The translations under genes were made by a program, and so were the position numbers. From Sitta carolinensis (taxonomy: Eukaryota; Chordata; Aves; Passeriformes; Sittidae), in contig CM063294.1 of the NCBI GenBank assembly GCA_032173965.1, forward strand, positions 5,750,452 to 5,814,451: DNA of 64,000 nt. The letters are read 5' to 3'. Below the pieces are notes generated by a model. That model was not told where the DNA came from. It searched no databases and saw nothing but the letters and a program-made list of their open reading frames with translations. Positions 50,786 through 63,960 of the stretch are shown piece after piece; within the stretch, counting starts at the first letter, position 1; each line of letters begins with the position of its first letter.

Positions 50786-51686
50786 GCCATCAGCACTGCA
50801 CTCCAAATGAGAGCACTGCAAAGAGAACATTACTCAGTACAGCCAGCACCAACTTTTCTTATTTTGTTTCTCAGATTTAACATCTAACATCATTGAACTT
50901 CCTGCATGGGGCAAAAGGAGCCTCGAGGGCAGCACCAGTGCCAAGAGCCCTAGGCAGGGCAGGCTGCAAACTGCTGCTGCATCTTGGGGGATTCTCAGGG
51001 TCAGCTCACCTGCAGGAGCTGGGGGACTGAGGTTTGCTTCTGCCACACAGACAAAATAGTCCATAGCTGAGTTAAAATCAAACCAACACCCACAGATTTC
51101 TTCAGTTTCCAGCTAAGCACAGATGTATTAGGAAACTCCTCTGTCTTTGGGAGGGATGTAGAAGGCACGGAATAGCCTAGGACCAGAAAACTACTGGGTT
51201 TTTTTCATGATTCTCTTTCTCCAAAATGTGCAATTTAAAATTGCAAATGCAAGATTTCCACACAGATTGGCTCGATTACTACAAACAGTGCAGGTAACAT
51301 TAAGTTTCTGCATTCAGTTTGGGACAAGTAGGGTGAAGCAGTAATTTATTACTGACCGGCTGCTTCCAAGTCACTTTATCTATTTTTCACATAAACATAC
51401 TTAAAAATTACTGTATAGAACTGAAAACCATGACAAGTAATCCAGAGCATTCAAGAGGTCAATTTCTCAAAAATGCTCCCTGAGATAGGAAACACACAGA
51501 AAAAGGATCCCTGATAATATCTGCTTGGGAAAGCAGCTGCAGTAAAGCAGACACACAAAAGAGAATTTTCAGATTTAATCTCTCCCCCACCTATTTATTC
51601 CTTCATTTATATCTTATATTTAAACACTTGCAACTGTGCTGTGTATTCTAAGCATTATGAAAATAAATCCTTTATTTGCATTTTAC

Positions 51687-51727
51687 CTTAGTCTGGATTG
51701 AATCAAGGAGAACTTCAAGGTAACTTT
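51687..51727 (-). other. Candidate 41-nt exon, minus strand
   Basis: The minus strand has the acceptor tract GATATGTCCTTTTCAG followed by 41 nt ending ACTAAG|GTAAAA. In the phase-1 frame it reads SYLEVLLDSIQTK, an ordinary soluble amphipathic sequence. The entry phase matches the exit phase of the 55.9-kb candidate: its last G plus AA here makes a Glu codon. The fused stretch would be continuous, and exit is in phase 0. I do not recognise the protein. The donor lacks the +5 G, which makes it only moderate. Confidence 0.3.
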
Positions 51728-51763
51728 CTGAAAAGGACATATCTCCTAAAGGCAGAGCAAGTC

Positions 51764-51799
51764 AAAAAAAAAAAAAAAAAACAACCAAAAAAAAAAACA
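51764..51799 (+). repeat. A-rich tract
   Basis: About 18 A, then CAACC and 11 more A. It starts about 37 bp upstream (plus coordinates) of no recognisable retroposon, so it is not assigned to one. Confidence 0.85.
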
Positions 51800-54700
51800 G
51801 AATACAGGGATTCCTTTACATGTGCTTTGGCTTCTCAACATATTCTCCAGACAAGTAAAATCATTCATCCAAGACAGTCAGGTTGTTTTGACAATGACCA
51901 CTGCAGGACCAAAAGAAAAACACCTTTTAATTGGTTAGGTATGATGTGTGGAGTATTCCATCTTTCTGCTGGGACACAGCAGAGCTCACCTCCACCAGAT
52001 CTGTGCAGCAAACTCCACCAGAGGTGTTTTGCTGTCATAGTCACAGCAGAACCAGCCACCCATGGCTTTACCAGGCAGTGTTCAAACCCCATTCACACCA
52101 GAAATGTTTTTATTCACAACCTGTTTGCACAGCCCAATTGAATCTGGGATTTGTATACTGTAAATATGAGCAAATTAATAAATTTTAAGCTTTAGTTGTC
52201 TAGCAGAAAAACTTTTAGATACACCTTAGACCATCTAGTGAAGGCACAGAAAACACCATTGCTTGAGGGAGTGCCCAGAAGACAGCTTATCTGAGGCTCA
52301 CTAAATGACAGGTCCCAGTACCTTTGGGAGGCACCAGTTATCACAAAGTCACAGACAGATTCACAGGCCTTTCTTCTTTTTATCAACCAACATTTTGTAC
52401 ATTATGGTTTCTATATCAACTTGTATTCAGCTGAAGAACCTGGCTGTGCATAAAGCCAAACTGTAACACCACCTTACAGAAATAAAGTTGACAACCTTAG
52501 AAGCTCATTTGCCATCTTGAGGAAAGGACACAAGATTTGCAGTTCTCTTTGCCATAATTAATTTACAAAGTATTAAAGAAACCTACACCATGTTTATCAA
52601 AAGTTATAACAAGAATAAAAAAGCAAAGATGACAATTTCTATGTTCATAAATTAAAGTAGATTTTTTAAATTATTATTTAAAGATATGATTTTTTTTTCC
52701 TCTATTAATGGACTAATGCAATAAAAACTAGTTAGAAAGCTGCTCTTTCCTCTTTCTTCTCCTTAAGTCTGTCTGTAATTACTCCCCTCTGCTGTTGGTA
52801 GCTCCTCCAGGCTGCAGAACCACAAAGTAATCCAACACCACATTTCCATGGGGCCATACACCCTGACCGGATGGCAGTTAACCCCAGTGGCCAGTTTGCT
52901 AAGGGTCACAAAAAGACATTTATAATTCATGACTAGTGTGTTTGAATGCATTTCAAACGTTGTTTATGCCCTCTGGCAGCTTTACAGCTCTTCACAGCAG
53001 AGCTTTTCTCCTGTAAACACCTGCAGTTTCACTGAGGACAGCTCCTCTCCAAGGTGCCTGCATTCTGCAGGTGCTCCCAAACAATATTTGCACAAACAAG
53101 GAACTCATTCACTGTACCAAACCTGTGCCTTTTGTCAGCAATGAACCCTGCTACTCGTCTCTTCTAGAACTATAAAAGGGTGATTTTGGCATTGTCGTTG
53201 GATAGCCTTGTCCTTGTGTGCAGTCACAATAATATAAACTTTCTCCATTCCATAAATCAGTTTCTTCGTGATCTTCTCCACTTAGCTCACTGATCCACAA
53301 ATGCAGTACTCCATTTTTGCCCTTTAAGACTGCTGTGCCAGCTTGAGCACTTCTTCCACAGGAAAGCAGAACAAAAACCAATCCAAAACCAAACCAAATC
53401 TAAATCACTTCAGTAAGAAATGAAATTGTTCTTTCTTACATGGGACCTAACACAAAGCAGCCTATATAACAGTGCAGCAGTGACTAGAGAAGAGAAACTA
53501 AACACTAAATTCAGACAGATTCAGCAGCAAGGTTGGCTTTCCTCATGCCCCATCCATTACTTCTCCAGCTTGCACTTAACAAAAAAACCTTGGAATTAGG
53601 ACAATCCCACAACTAGCAGAAAACAATGCAAAATTACTTAATTGAAAAAAGCAATTTCACAGTTGTTTTCTCTTTTTATTTCTTTTAAAAGAGTACCTTT
53701 AGAAACATTCTCAGAAGTGTGACTTATCTAGGAATAAAAAAAGAACAAGGACAGAGTTTTGATGAGATGCACAAAGCATAACTGTATAAGAAGAGAGCTG
53801 GAACATCTGTTGGACAGCAGTAACTTCAGTGACACTGGAGTGCACCCAGAGCAATCTGAAGTGGAAGTGACTGCAGATTTAGGAAAGAACAGCAGCCATT
53901 TAGGTTATGATGAGATAGCCTCACTCATCCTCTAATCTGTTGCCATTAACATCTCTCCTCTCTGTTGCTGGTAAAATGCAGCCCTGTATATGCTTTGCTG
54001 TTATCACACCCCAAAACCAGATTAAGCAGTCCATGTTGTCCTGTAGAATGTGCATTAATAATTCCTACTTACAAAGAATGTGTGTCTTTTCTGTACAGCA
54101 GACCTGTCCAGGTTAGAAAAATCTTTGGGTCACGACTCAAAACAGCTGAATTATTTCTGCTTTTTCCCACTACCAACCAAATCAGAGCTGTATCTGGTAC
54201 CTCAGAACACTATTACTGTTGCCTACCTTCTTCCTCGTGAGTTGCAAGTCTAATAACAACCTCACACATAACAGAAAAACATAGCTAAAATAATACAAAC
54301 CCTCTATGTAGGCTTCTACATAGAAGAAATCATTAAATGAAACCTCATCTCTTTTTTTTGGACATTTTTTATTCCTCATATTTAGTTAACTACAATACCT
54401 AACAGCTACTTTTTGGCATCGAGTCCTTGCCAGCAACCTTTCAGATTTGAGTGCCATGGTCTGCAGAACTATTCCCAACAAGTACACACATGGAGAAACT
54501 CCCTGGAGAAAGACTAAGTATTGGTGCAACACAGTGTTGCTTATCTGCCCTTCAATTTCATCCTCTTAAGTTGTGCTGTTTGAAGCAAAATCAATTCAAG
54601 TTACTCTCACTTTCAAAGTCTGAACCATTACCTGAAGCTGCACTCAGATCTATTTCAGGCCTTAGTGAATAATCCTGTGCTGTCCATATTGCACTATACT

Positions 54701-55881
54701 CAGCACTGCTGTATTTTCCAGTTAATTGTTTAGGCACTGGCATGTTTATGTTGTCCATGACAAAACAGGAAGAAATTAACTGTATTGTTGTCTACCAAAG
54801 GGCATAGGTAAAGAGTCCATTATATTTCTTTCAGCATTTCAATCCTAGAGAAACTGAGTAAATAACTTCATTTCTCTACTGGTAAATATGAAATATCTGC
54901 TAATGAAGGATCAGCTGAGGTTACCCACAAGAATATCCTTCCCATACAGAAACTTGGCACTTTTCCTTTGAAAATCTTTTTATTAGTAAACAATTGAGAA
55001 AATATTTTTTTTGGTTGGAAGCTGGACCAAAATTTTGATAAGAAACCAGTACTGGAAATGTAGATACTGAAAAGCCAAGCTGCAGCACATCCATGCATAG
55101 AATGGTTCTCATGTCAGCCAATTTGAATTTGTGTGGGTTTGGACGTGATGGAAATATCACATTTTGGGAAATTCTGTTTCTCAATAACCACTCTCTCTGT
55201 GAGAAGAAAAACATCTTCATTACAAAAAGCCCCAAAAAATCATGATGGGGAAGAAGGGAGTCTGTCAAAACTAAGTAGCCCCAGTCCCTTTTTCTCTGCT
55301 AGGACAGCATCAGCTCAAGCCAGCACCCAGTGCCCACCTGCACAGCAGTGCAGCCTACCTGGGGAGCTCTGCCCTCACCTGGCCTTAGCAGCACCATCCC
55401 CCTCCAACACACTGCTTGCAGCAGTTCTGCTAACACTGTCTGGAGGAACTCAATACAGAACAGGCATCCTTAGTAGTCAGCCTTTTTAAGCAAAGCAGTG
55501 CCATTCATGTAACAGCTTTCCCCCCAGGAATTTCACTAAGGAAAATCCAGGTAAGGAAACTGACAAGTGAAAACCTTGTTAAAAATTTAAATTCCCTAAC
55601 AAATGTTCATATTTCTACGCCTGTTTTCTTAAGCTTTAAAAAATTAAGCTGCATTTAGAAGCAGCTTAGATGTAAACCAGCTGGAACAAAAAGGTATTAT
55701 TGAAGGAATAATTAATCAACTTTTAGAAACATCTGAGATCCTGTTTTTTGTGTAACTATCCTGCATCCTCAGGAAACCAGACAGAAAGCCCCTCTAAGAG
55801 GGGGGGTCCTGTGGATGAAGGTGAAAAGTAAAGCATTCCAACAACATGCCAGCCATTTACACTGCAGAGGAGAGTAGTTAC

Positions 55882-56013
55882 CTGAAACCTTATTCTTGCA
55901 TATTTTCACCCACTTGTCAACAAATGAAGCCAATTTCATAGGCACCTCCTGGTCTTTTCCAACAGCTTTCAGGAACTCTAAAATTCTTTTTTGTACATCA
56001 GTGTTATTTTTGT
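55882..56013 (-). other. Candidate 132-nt exon, minus strand
   Basis: This is the best exon candidate in the window. On the minus strand a long pyrimidine-rich tract (CACACCCTTCCCTTTCCTAC, then ATTGGGTCACTTAG) precedes 132 nt. They end in GTTTCAG|GTAACT. The frame is open throughout in phase 1 to phase 1. The peptide reads KNNTDVQKRILEFLKAV, then GKDQEVPMKLASFVDKW, then VKICKNKVS. The composition and alternating hydrophobic/charged pattern look like helical-repeat protein (HEAT- or TOG-like), but no family is recognised. It joins in phase with the 51.7-kb candidate. Against it, the open frame also extends into the pyrimidine tract, no homologue can be named, and no convincing upstream partner ending in phase 1 was found apart from a weak one at 61,126-61,164. 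Confidence 0.4.
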
Positions 56014-56590
56014 CTAAGTGACCCAATGTAGGAAAGGGAAGGGTGTGTTGTGGGCAGATGATATTTGCTGGGGCAGAAGGCACAGTTTGGCCACTGTGAT
56101 ATTTAAACCCTCAGGTGTTCTAAAACCACATCAAACATTCCATATGCTGCAGCAGCAGGCAAGAAGCTCCAGAAGAGTGGTCAACAAGACAGGAACCCAT
56201 AAATCACCCTGTGGCCACAATATGGGGACTGGTGGCTACAAGCACATTAAGGGAATTCAGAGCTGAGGTGGTGAGAAGCCAACTCATTAGAGTGACAAAC
56301 AGCACCCAGATGCAGGAACGTCTGCTCACAGAGCCAGACACCTGGCCCAGCAGGCACTCCCTGCTCTCAGCCCAAGGCTGGGAGAGGACAGCTGTGCTGG
56401 CACCTTGGGACAGGGACAGATGATGGCCCAGCTCAGCCTGGTGGCACCTGCACCCTCCAGGGCAGGGCAGACCGGTCCCGTGTCCTACAGTAACAAACAC
56501 AACGATTATCTCAGATGATGACAAATAAAAAAGGCAACAAAACTAAATTCCCCTTCTTAATTTCCACAATCCGTTGATCACCTATTGATT

Positions 56591-56616
56591 TAATCTAGTT
56601 AACTTTAACTAGATTA
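56591..56616. repeat. Perfect inverted repeat, 11-bp arms
   Basis: TAATCTAGTTA (56,591-56,601) and TAACTAGATTA (56,606-56,616) are exact reverse complements around an ACTT loop. Confidence 0.85.
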
Positions 56617-57247
56617 CAGAGAGGAAAAATCCTTACTGATAAAACCCACAAAATTTAGGAACACAGAAGCAGAGCAATGTGCAAGGAGCAAAGCTGAAAG
56701 GTAATCTTTGGATGGGCTCAAGCAGAAAGACAGATAAAATACAGTGTCCAAGAATGTTAAAGAATAATATAGCCCAGAGATCCTGCCCCAGAGCTCTTTC
56801 AGGGAATTGCTGACAGGGACAGTTATCAGGGAAGATACTGCTTTACAGACAAATGGTGAGGTGTAGAGGCTCAGCAAGATGTTTATTTAAGGACAGATGA
56901 AAAAAAATAAACTGCAGACATTGGAACATCCATTCTTTAAGAGAGTGCATGATTTCACTAGATATGCAAGTCCTCATTTTAGGATCCACTGAGGGCTAGA
57001 GATAACACATGGGTAATCATAACATTAAATTAATGGAGTGTTTTCCTCAGACTCCTTTGACTCTTCAGGAAGCTGAGGCTCATTGCCTTGCTGTCCAGAC
57101 TAGATGTCCTAAATAAGGCAAATACCTCAGGCAATACATTATTTTTGCTCCAGCTAGGTACTTTAACAAGTAATTTTGAAGAGATTTGCTTAAAAAATTA
57201 TGGTAGTACAAGCAAAACTGCAGGAGACTATTAAACCAGCTGCAGTT

Positions 57248-57275
57248 ACTCAAGTAGCGTAACAGCTGCTTGAGT
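57248..57275. repeat. Near-perfect hairpin, 11-bp arms
   Basis: ACTCAAGTAGC (57,248-57,258) pairs with GCTGCTTGAGT (57,265-57,275) across a 6-nt loop, with one A/G change that leaves a G:U pair in RNA of one strand. Confidence 0.8.
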
Positions 57276-60200
57276 TATTCCCAAGAATTCATTCAAAACT
57301 GTAAGGAAGTTTTCAGTCCAAGTATTTTCAAGAATTTAACTCGGGCCCCAAAAGGCAGAAGTTCATTTAGGAATAGGAGATTGCAGTAATAGGCATGAAT
57401 AAGAGGCTTCCTCAGATTACAAGGACAAGTCTTAGTGATAAGCTAAGGGTCTCCAAGCTGACTGTCAAAGCACATAATCAATTTAAGGACCCAAAGAGCA
57501 ATTAATGTAAGGCTTGTTCCAGTAATGACATGACCCAGCTGGGCCAGTTACCCTAAACACAGCAAACCAAAGGTGTTATTTACCAGATTATGTATGCAAA
57601 TATCATCCAAGAGGACACTGATGAGAAGGCACTGGTCCCTGCCGTGGCGAGGCAGGTGGCAGCTCTGAAGGGACCCTGAATGAGCACTGCCTCTGCTTGT
57701 CCCCCCACAATTCACTCACACAGCTCCATTCTGGCAACCAACCTGCAGCAAGGGACAGCCTCCAGTGCAGAGCTGAGCTTCAAGTTCTCAAATCTATTCA
57801 AAACCAATACTTACAAAGGAATTGTCATTTTTTAAATGGAACCAAGCTGTGCTTTCTCCCTCCCCTCATTCCATAAATGTCAAAACAAACCCAGTTGTTT
57901 TACTCATTCACAATGGAGAGCCTTTTGCCATGGAAAAATATTGCATAGCTATGGTTCAAGGGTAGGTCATTATCTAGATAGCTGTGAGATCCAGAGACAA
58001 AAGGCTTCATAAGGCTTTTGTTACCATAGCAAAAAAGCTGCAAATGCAAGAAATTAAAACTCTCTGATTGCATTTCCCTGAAATTAGCAATGACATCTGC
58101 CCATGTATCACAGAAAGCAGAAAAACACAAAGCTAATCTGCAAACACAATTACAACATTTTTGATATTTAAATGTGAAGCTTAAGCTATAATGAACAAAT
58201 GAACCAAATTAATTTCAGATTACCAGGTATAACAGAGCCATTCAATTTATTTCTAATTGTTCTATCAAAGTTTTTTACTCTGAAATGAACATGAAGGTAC
58301 ATCACCCAGGCCTGAGCACTTTGTAGGTCTGCATTTCTCAGACACCTCCAAAAGCATTCCTCATAAACGCTTCTCTGTGAATCATAGTGCTTCATATAAA
58401 TGCAGTCACAGAGGATTGTTAAATGTCAATTACTGTCATTCCTCAAAATGCTTAATGATGGACTAATAAACTTAATAATTTTTAGAGCCTGATTACTTTG
58501 AAAACATAGTATCAAGTACACGTGCAACAGCAAAAACTTTCGTTCCTGTAGCAAACTCTCAAAAAATTCCTGTTGAACCTAGAGTCTCATTTTCCAGAGT
58601 AAATCTGTCCATTGGGCTCATGGTAAAGACTAAACCTAAAATAATATTACAAATGGCTCCACTGAGCTTGCAGCAAATTATGAGTTTTATCGATGTAAGG
58701 GGAAAGGAGGTTTTATGGTAACACTAAAATGACTCGTGCAAAACACTATAAAGCTTCCTGCTGCTTGATAGAGAAGTATAAGAAGGCAAAAAAAGGTGTG
58801 AAAATCTGTATAAAACAATGGAAATGGTTTCTCTAAGTAGCTGACAATACTTAGATGTGGTTTTCTTGAATCTGTTACAGGCTAATAAAAACCAAAAAGC
58901 CTCCAAATTCTTTCCTACCTTTGTTCTTACATACACAACGTGAGCAGTATGAGAAATGCAGCATCTCTTGTACAGTTTGAAGGCTCTAATACAGAGCTCC
59001 CGCTTCAGACTTCGAAGAGAAGCGTTCAGGTTTGCCCAAAACTTCTCACATGAGCCAAACGGAGCATGCTTCCACAGTCAAATGGGGACTGTTCCTTAAG
59101 TACCCTTCAAACCATCACTGCCTGGAGGATGTTGATAAAAGTCCTTGGGAAGGAAAATTTCACACTGGTGCTTTGAAAGAAGTCCTTTCCTTACAACCAC
59201 ACATGTTAAAAACCAGACTCCACAGAGAATTCTAGTTCTGCAGCAGTTTACTGGCAACCTAAGCAAGCAGGGTCCAATTGCACAATTTTGAAGGCAATGA
59301 TTTGGTATTTCTATTCTTGAAATTGTTTTCTAACGTGTCAAGAATTTTTCAGAAATCTGATCAGCAGACCTGCAAAGGAAATATCCTCCCTCTCTAACAA
59401 AGATTTATGATGTTGAGTTCTCATAATTCAATACATGATGAAAAATAATCTTATTAAACAAAGATTTTAATCTTTTACTTATTGTGATGAATTATCAATA
59501 TCATGCTTTATCAATCAGAGTTGATGAGAGTTTTTGTGCTTTACCCAAGTTTCAGCCTTAATAAATAGCTATTAATATTTCCCATAAAAAATGACCATAG
59601 GAAGAGATGCCCTTCCAGTTTTGCATCTTGATGAAGGATAAATGCCTTCCAACTAAAAGATGCTCAGTGCTAATTCCACCATTGCTAGTTCCATTTGCAA
59701 TAACCCCATCCTTCAAACACTGGCAATGATTACTGTCTGACAAATATTATCCTTACTAGCGGGTTTGTTTGGAGTCTTCATGCATCTTTTTGCAAATCAA
59801 CACTTAAACAAGAACAAAAAAGGGAAACAGAAAATAAACTAACTCTTGGACAACAGTATAATATTTCAGGCCACTCTGAAGATTCCTCTTATCCACATCG
59901 TGTGACCATCCACACTGTGCATGCAGAAACCAGCATGTGACAAGTACTGTCCTTCTGAATTAGCAGGTATCACTTCATGTAAATAATTTTAAGCCTAGGT
60001 TTCAGTTTCACACTACACAATTACAGTTCATTGCTAATCTTCTACCAGATTTGGTACAGTTCCTTTACTTTTAAAACAGTTAGAACAGTATTGACAAAGT
60101 TATTCAAACAATGTCCATCTTGTTTAGCAACTAACCAACTGACTGAAGTGATAGGTTCCTATTTGTCCTCCATGAAAAGTTCGAGGTAAGACAGGCTTAA

Positions 60201-60756
60201 GGAACACAGCTACAGAGAAGTAAACATTAAACCTTATGGAGACTAATGAATTAAAAAAAAAAAATGTGCTTTGATATCACTTATCACAGAGCTACAGCAC
60301 ATTGACTCAAAAAGTGGGAAAATACCCTGGCACTTGAGTATAATCAAACTCATTGATTTCCAATCTCTACATTACAAGTGACATAATAAAAGCAGATTAT
60401 GACACAAAAAAAAAAAAAAGAGAACAAGTTCACACTTTCAGAATGAAGCTGTACTACAACTCCATGTTTTTAACATACATCCACTGGGTGAAGATTGTGG
60501 TAGATGATAGCAGAAGAAAAATCAAGTGACTGGATGGTCAAGGGGTATTTGCAATCAGCTCCTGCAATATTCAGGGCTAGAAAACTGCACAAAATTGCTT
60601 CTGTCTAACTGCAAGATAGTGTCATATAGAGTACTGCCTAGAGATTTCCTCACTATCTGCTTCTGGCTCTTTATTACAGACACTATTTTATTTTACTAAG
60701 AATAAAAGTTACATGAAGAGCTTCGGCTTGTTTTTTTCTTTTTTATTCTATTTGAT

Positions 60757-60802
60757 AAAAAAAAAACAAAAAAACAAAAAAAAAAACAACAAAAAAAAAA
60801 AC
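60757..60802 (+). repeat. A/C low-complexity tract
   Basis: About 45 bases of A runs broken by single C. It is preceded by a T-rich stretch (60,730-60,750), so the two together could fold back. Confidence 0.9.
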
Positions 60803-61125
60803 CAGAAGAAAATTATTTCCTTTTCATTGAACAAATTAACAGAGAACTACTTGCACCTATGGCTTTTTGAAGGAAGACCAGCTTGGCAGATCTTGTCACT
60901 TAAAGTGACCTAAAACTTGACTCAAACAGCTGTCTATAGCACAGTCAAATTTGTCCTAATAATCTGAAGTTCCAGACCTCATAGGGTTGTAGTAACAAGA
61001 AATTTCTATCTAAAGTATGTAAGTTTTCATCAAGGCAGAAATCCATGGCAGTGAGATGTTGCCTTTGTGCTTGCTTTGATTTCTGACTAGTTGTTAAATA
61101 TGGGAGAGTGTTTTACCAGCCTTAC

Positions 61126-61164
61126 CTCCCATTGTTTTGGACGCTTCAAGTTGCAGCAGTGCAA
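61126..61164 (-). other. Weak candidate exon, minus strand
   Basis: Ends in a strong donor, GGGAG|GTAAGG, but the acceptor (GTTGATAG) lacks a pyrimidine tract. Read in phase 1 to 1, it gives ALLQLEASKTMG and would feed the 55.9-kb candidate in phase. Read in phase 0, it gives a different open peptide. The ambiguity and the poor acceptor make this doubtful. Confidence 0.12.
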
Positions 61165-62058
61165 CTATCAACTCTTGTTACCTGGCGAGTTATTTATACA
61201 TAATAAAACAAATCAGGAAATGCAAAGGTTAATTTCTTATTGGAATGTGTTTCTGTCAACATCGTGTCTCTTGGAAAGGAGCCTTCTCCTCTTTAGGATG
61301 CATGTCACATTTTGTCAATTAATTCCTGGGGATTAAAACAATGCTTATATCAGGACAGACGTAGTGGACACAGCTAATCTTATTATAACTGAACTTCTTG
61401 GGCAAAAAAGTGGCTTTTCCACAGAAATCACCAACAAAAGTGAAAATAAAATTAGATTATCTCTATAAAGAGAGAAGAGAGTTGTACTTAATGTTTTATT
61501 AGCATCACAGTCTCTCCCAAGCATTTAATGATCACAAGCTGAGCACTACAGCAATAAAACCAAGTTGAGCTATTTGTTCAACTTTCCACAAGACTTTTGA
61601 TCTCAAGCACTAAAGGCATTTTTCTTACAAAGGCTCTTGCTATCAAACCTTGCAGTATTTACATGCACCAAATGGATAAGAAATCATACATCAATTTAAT
61701 ACTTTTAAAAAAAACCCAAAAAAGCCAAAACAAACACAACAGTTAAGATTTAAAGAAAAAATTCCTTGAAAAGTGTATTTTACCATCTCTTTGTTTGAGG
61801 CTCTGCATTCATACCTTCGCTAACACCCAAAGCAAGAAAATGATACTTGCTCAGTCACAAAGAAATCTGTTGCCATGGGAAACCCAAAGATATCAACTCA
61901 GGAACTGATAGCAGGAGTAAATGAAAACCCACTTTTCAGACATACTATGAAAGTACAAATCAACACAGAGAGCTTGGAAGCACTGTGATTTAATCCTAAT
62001 TTAGGCAAAGGTATGTGACTTGGGATGATGTATCTGCAGTTGACACCTTTTGTTTTAC

Positions 62059-62094
62059 CTTAATATCCTTCAGAGACTCCCCTGTTCTGCCAGT
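62059..62094 (-). other. Candidate 36-nt exon, minus strand
   Basis: Minus-strand acceptor GTCTATTTATGTCACTCTAG, then 36 nt ending ATTAAG|GTAAAA. Only one of the three frames is open. In phase 0 to 0 it is 12 codons, TGRTGESLKDIK. It could follow the edge candidate at 63,961, which ends in phase 0. It does not join the 55.9-kb candidate directly, so a 0-to-1 exon would be missing between them. Confidence 0.22.
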
Positions 62095-62940
62095 CTAGAG
62101 TGACATAAATAGACCTGCATGTACACCCCAGTGTGCTTTTTTCCATGAAATGCCTTTCCCACAGGTCCCATTGGGCTCAGCAAATTAGACAGGAAAATAA
62201 TAATTGAGAACAAACTCATCCTTGTATAGAATATTACATTAAACTCCTTTCTAAGAGCTAGCACTTACAAGTTCTCTTCCAGAAAACCTAGAGTCTCCCC
62301 TCAGACAGAATTCAAGCACAAACTCCTAAGCACTCACCAATTAATAGCTCATTTCAAGTGATTCATAACTCACTTCAAGAATTTGTTGTGGGCGTTAACT
62401 TGAATAAATCTAATTTCAACAAAATTTTGCTGACAAAGCACCAAAGTTAAATATTTTTTACCTTGCTAATGACAAATGAGATGGAATGCACTCATATCAG
62501 TGTAATAGCTTCATAATGTACTCAATATCCAGAGGATTAAAACTTTGTTATTAATCAATAATCCATCAGCCATGGTATTGTATTGGTATTTAAATTTCTA
62601 CTAAAATTTCTGAGTGGAACAAAAGCTTAGGATGTTCTGTTCAGCTTTGAAAAAAAATTACTGCATTGATTAATGAAAAAAAAGTGCAGCAAAGTGCTTT
62701 GCTTCAGTCTGAGTTCAGACTTTAAGGTATCCCAGAAAGCACCTACAATCTCAGTAGGGAAATGCCTCAAGAACGTTACTGGTGAGAACAAGATCGTTAC
62801 TCAGTGCTGCAATTCTGATGAGTCAAATACTCTTTAATACTCTTTGCTTGTTTCAGTTCAGAATGTATTTTTCTAGCACTATAATTCATCTTCCTTATAG
62901 AAATTGTGCCTCAGGCCATCATACAGTCTTTCCCAAATTA

Positions 62941-63053
62941 AAAAAAAAAAACAAATAACAAAAAAACAAACAACCAAAAAAAAAAAAACCAACAAAAAAA
63001 CCACCAAAACAAAACAACCAAAAAAAACCCAAAAAACAAAAACAAAAAAAAAC
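62941..63053 (+). repeat. Long A/C-only low-complexity tract
   Basis: About 113 bases with essentially no G or T (one T near 62,957). It has A runs of 7-12 broken by C or CC. It is the longest of the A/C tracts here. Open frames across it (Lys/Thr/Asn-rich on plus, Phe/Val-rich on minus) are composition artefacts. Confidence 0.95.
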
Positions 63054-63960
63054 TTTCTGAAATTAAATTCCAATTTTGTGCTATGCTTTTCCATGTTCTT
63101 GACATATTGTCACTGGCACCTAAAGGTAAAGGCTCATGAGCATTATCTTGTCACTGGCTGCTGCTCAGACCAGCAAGTGGCTCACAAAACTCTCAGCCGA
63201 GATTTTGTTTACTTGTTTAGTTCACAGTTTCAAGGGTCCATAGCATGTACATAAATACTTTGATGTGTCACCCCGGAGAGGTTGCTCATGAGAGAGTAAC
63301 TTCAGATGTTAAATATTTATCTTAACACTATTAGCAATTAGACAGTAATTTTGACTCATTATTGTGGCAGTCCTCCAATATTATTCTTGAGCTCAAAGAG
63401 GAAACACAAGCACTCTGCTGTGACATTCACCCACTCCTGCTTAACGGCCAGAGACCAGACCTGTAGGTTCCTTATTCACCTACAGGATCTGTGGCATGTT
63501 TAGACCAACATCCCCTGCCATTAGTAAGATGGCAAAAAGTGTTAAGATGGGTGGAATCTGCTCTTTCAAGAAAACTGTACCCTGCAAGACAGATTTTTCA
63601 CAGGAACAAATTTACAGTCTAGACCACTTTGATTTCTACCGGTCTGCAGAAGTCCCCAAGTGTTACATTCCCCTAAACAGAACCACTCCCCCAGGAGGAG
63701 CAGAGTCACTATAGCACAAGCACTGAAGCTGCCTCGTCTTGGAATAAATAAAGAACATGCACTGAGGGGTTGCCCTGAGCAAAAGTGACAGTAAGTGTGC
63801 AAAAACTGAAATATTTGAGCATCCTGTCTAATGAACACATTTTCAGGTCTACGCTGTAATGGCATGCAGGCTGGTAACTGAAAAGTTTTTGCTTGCAGCT
63901 TGCATTTCAAAACATGTCCAAATAATCTACTTGACAGATAATGAAACCTCTTGCAATTAC

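Noticed and set aside
53153..53330. Minus-strand segment ending in a stop, with a protein-like peptide (GEDHEETDLWNGES)
   Set aside because: The acceptor choice is ambiguous, there is no donor, and no polyadenylation context was seen. It competes with the 51.7-kb segment for the same upstream phase.
58290..58390. Minus-strand ORF segment with YEECFWRCLRNADLQ
   Set aside because: Only a weak donor (TGG|GTGATG) and a poor acceptor. The phase does not fit neighbouring candidates.
62879..63254. Lys-rich and Phe/Val-rich ORFs over the A/C tract
   Set aside because: They are translations of a low-complexity repeat.
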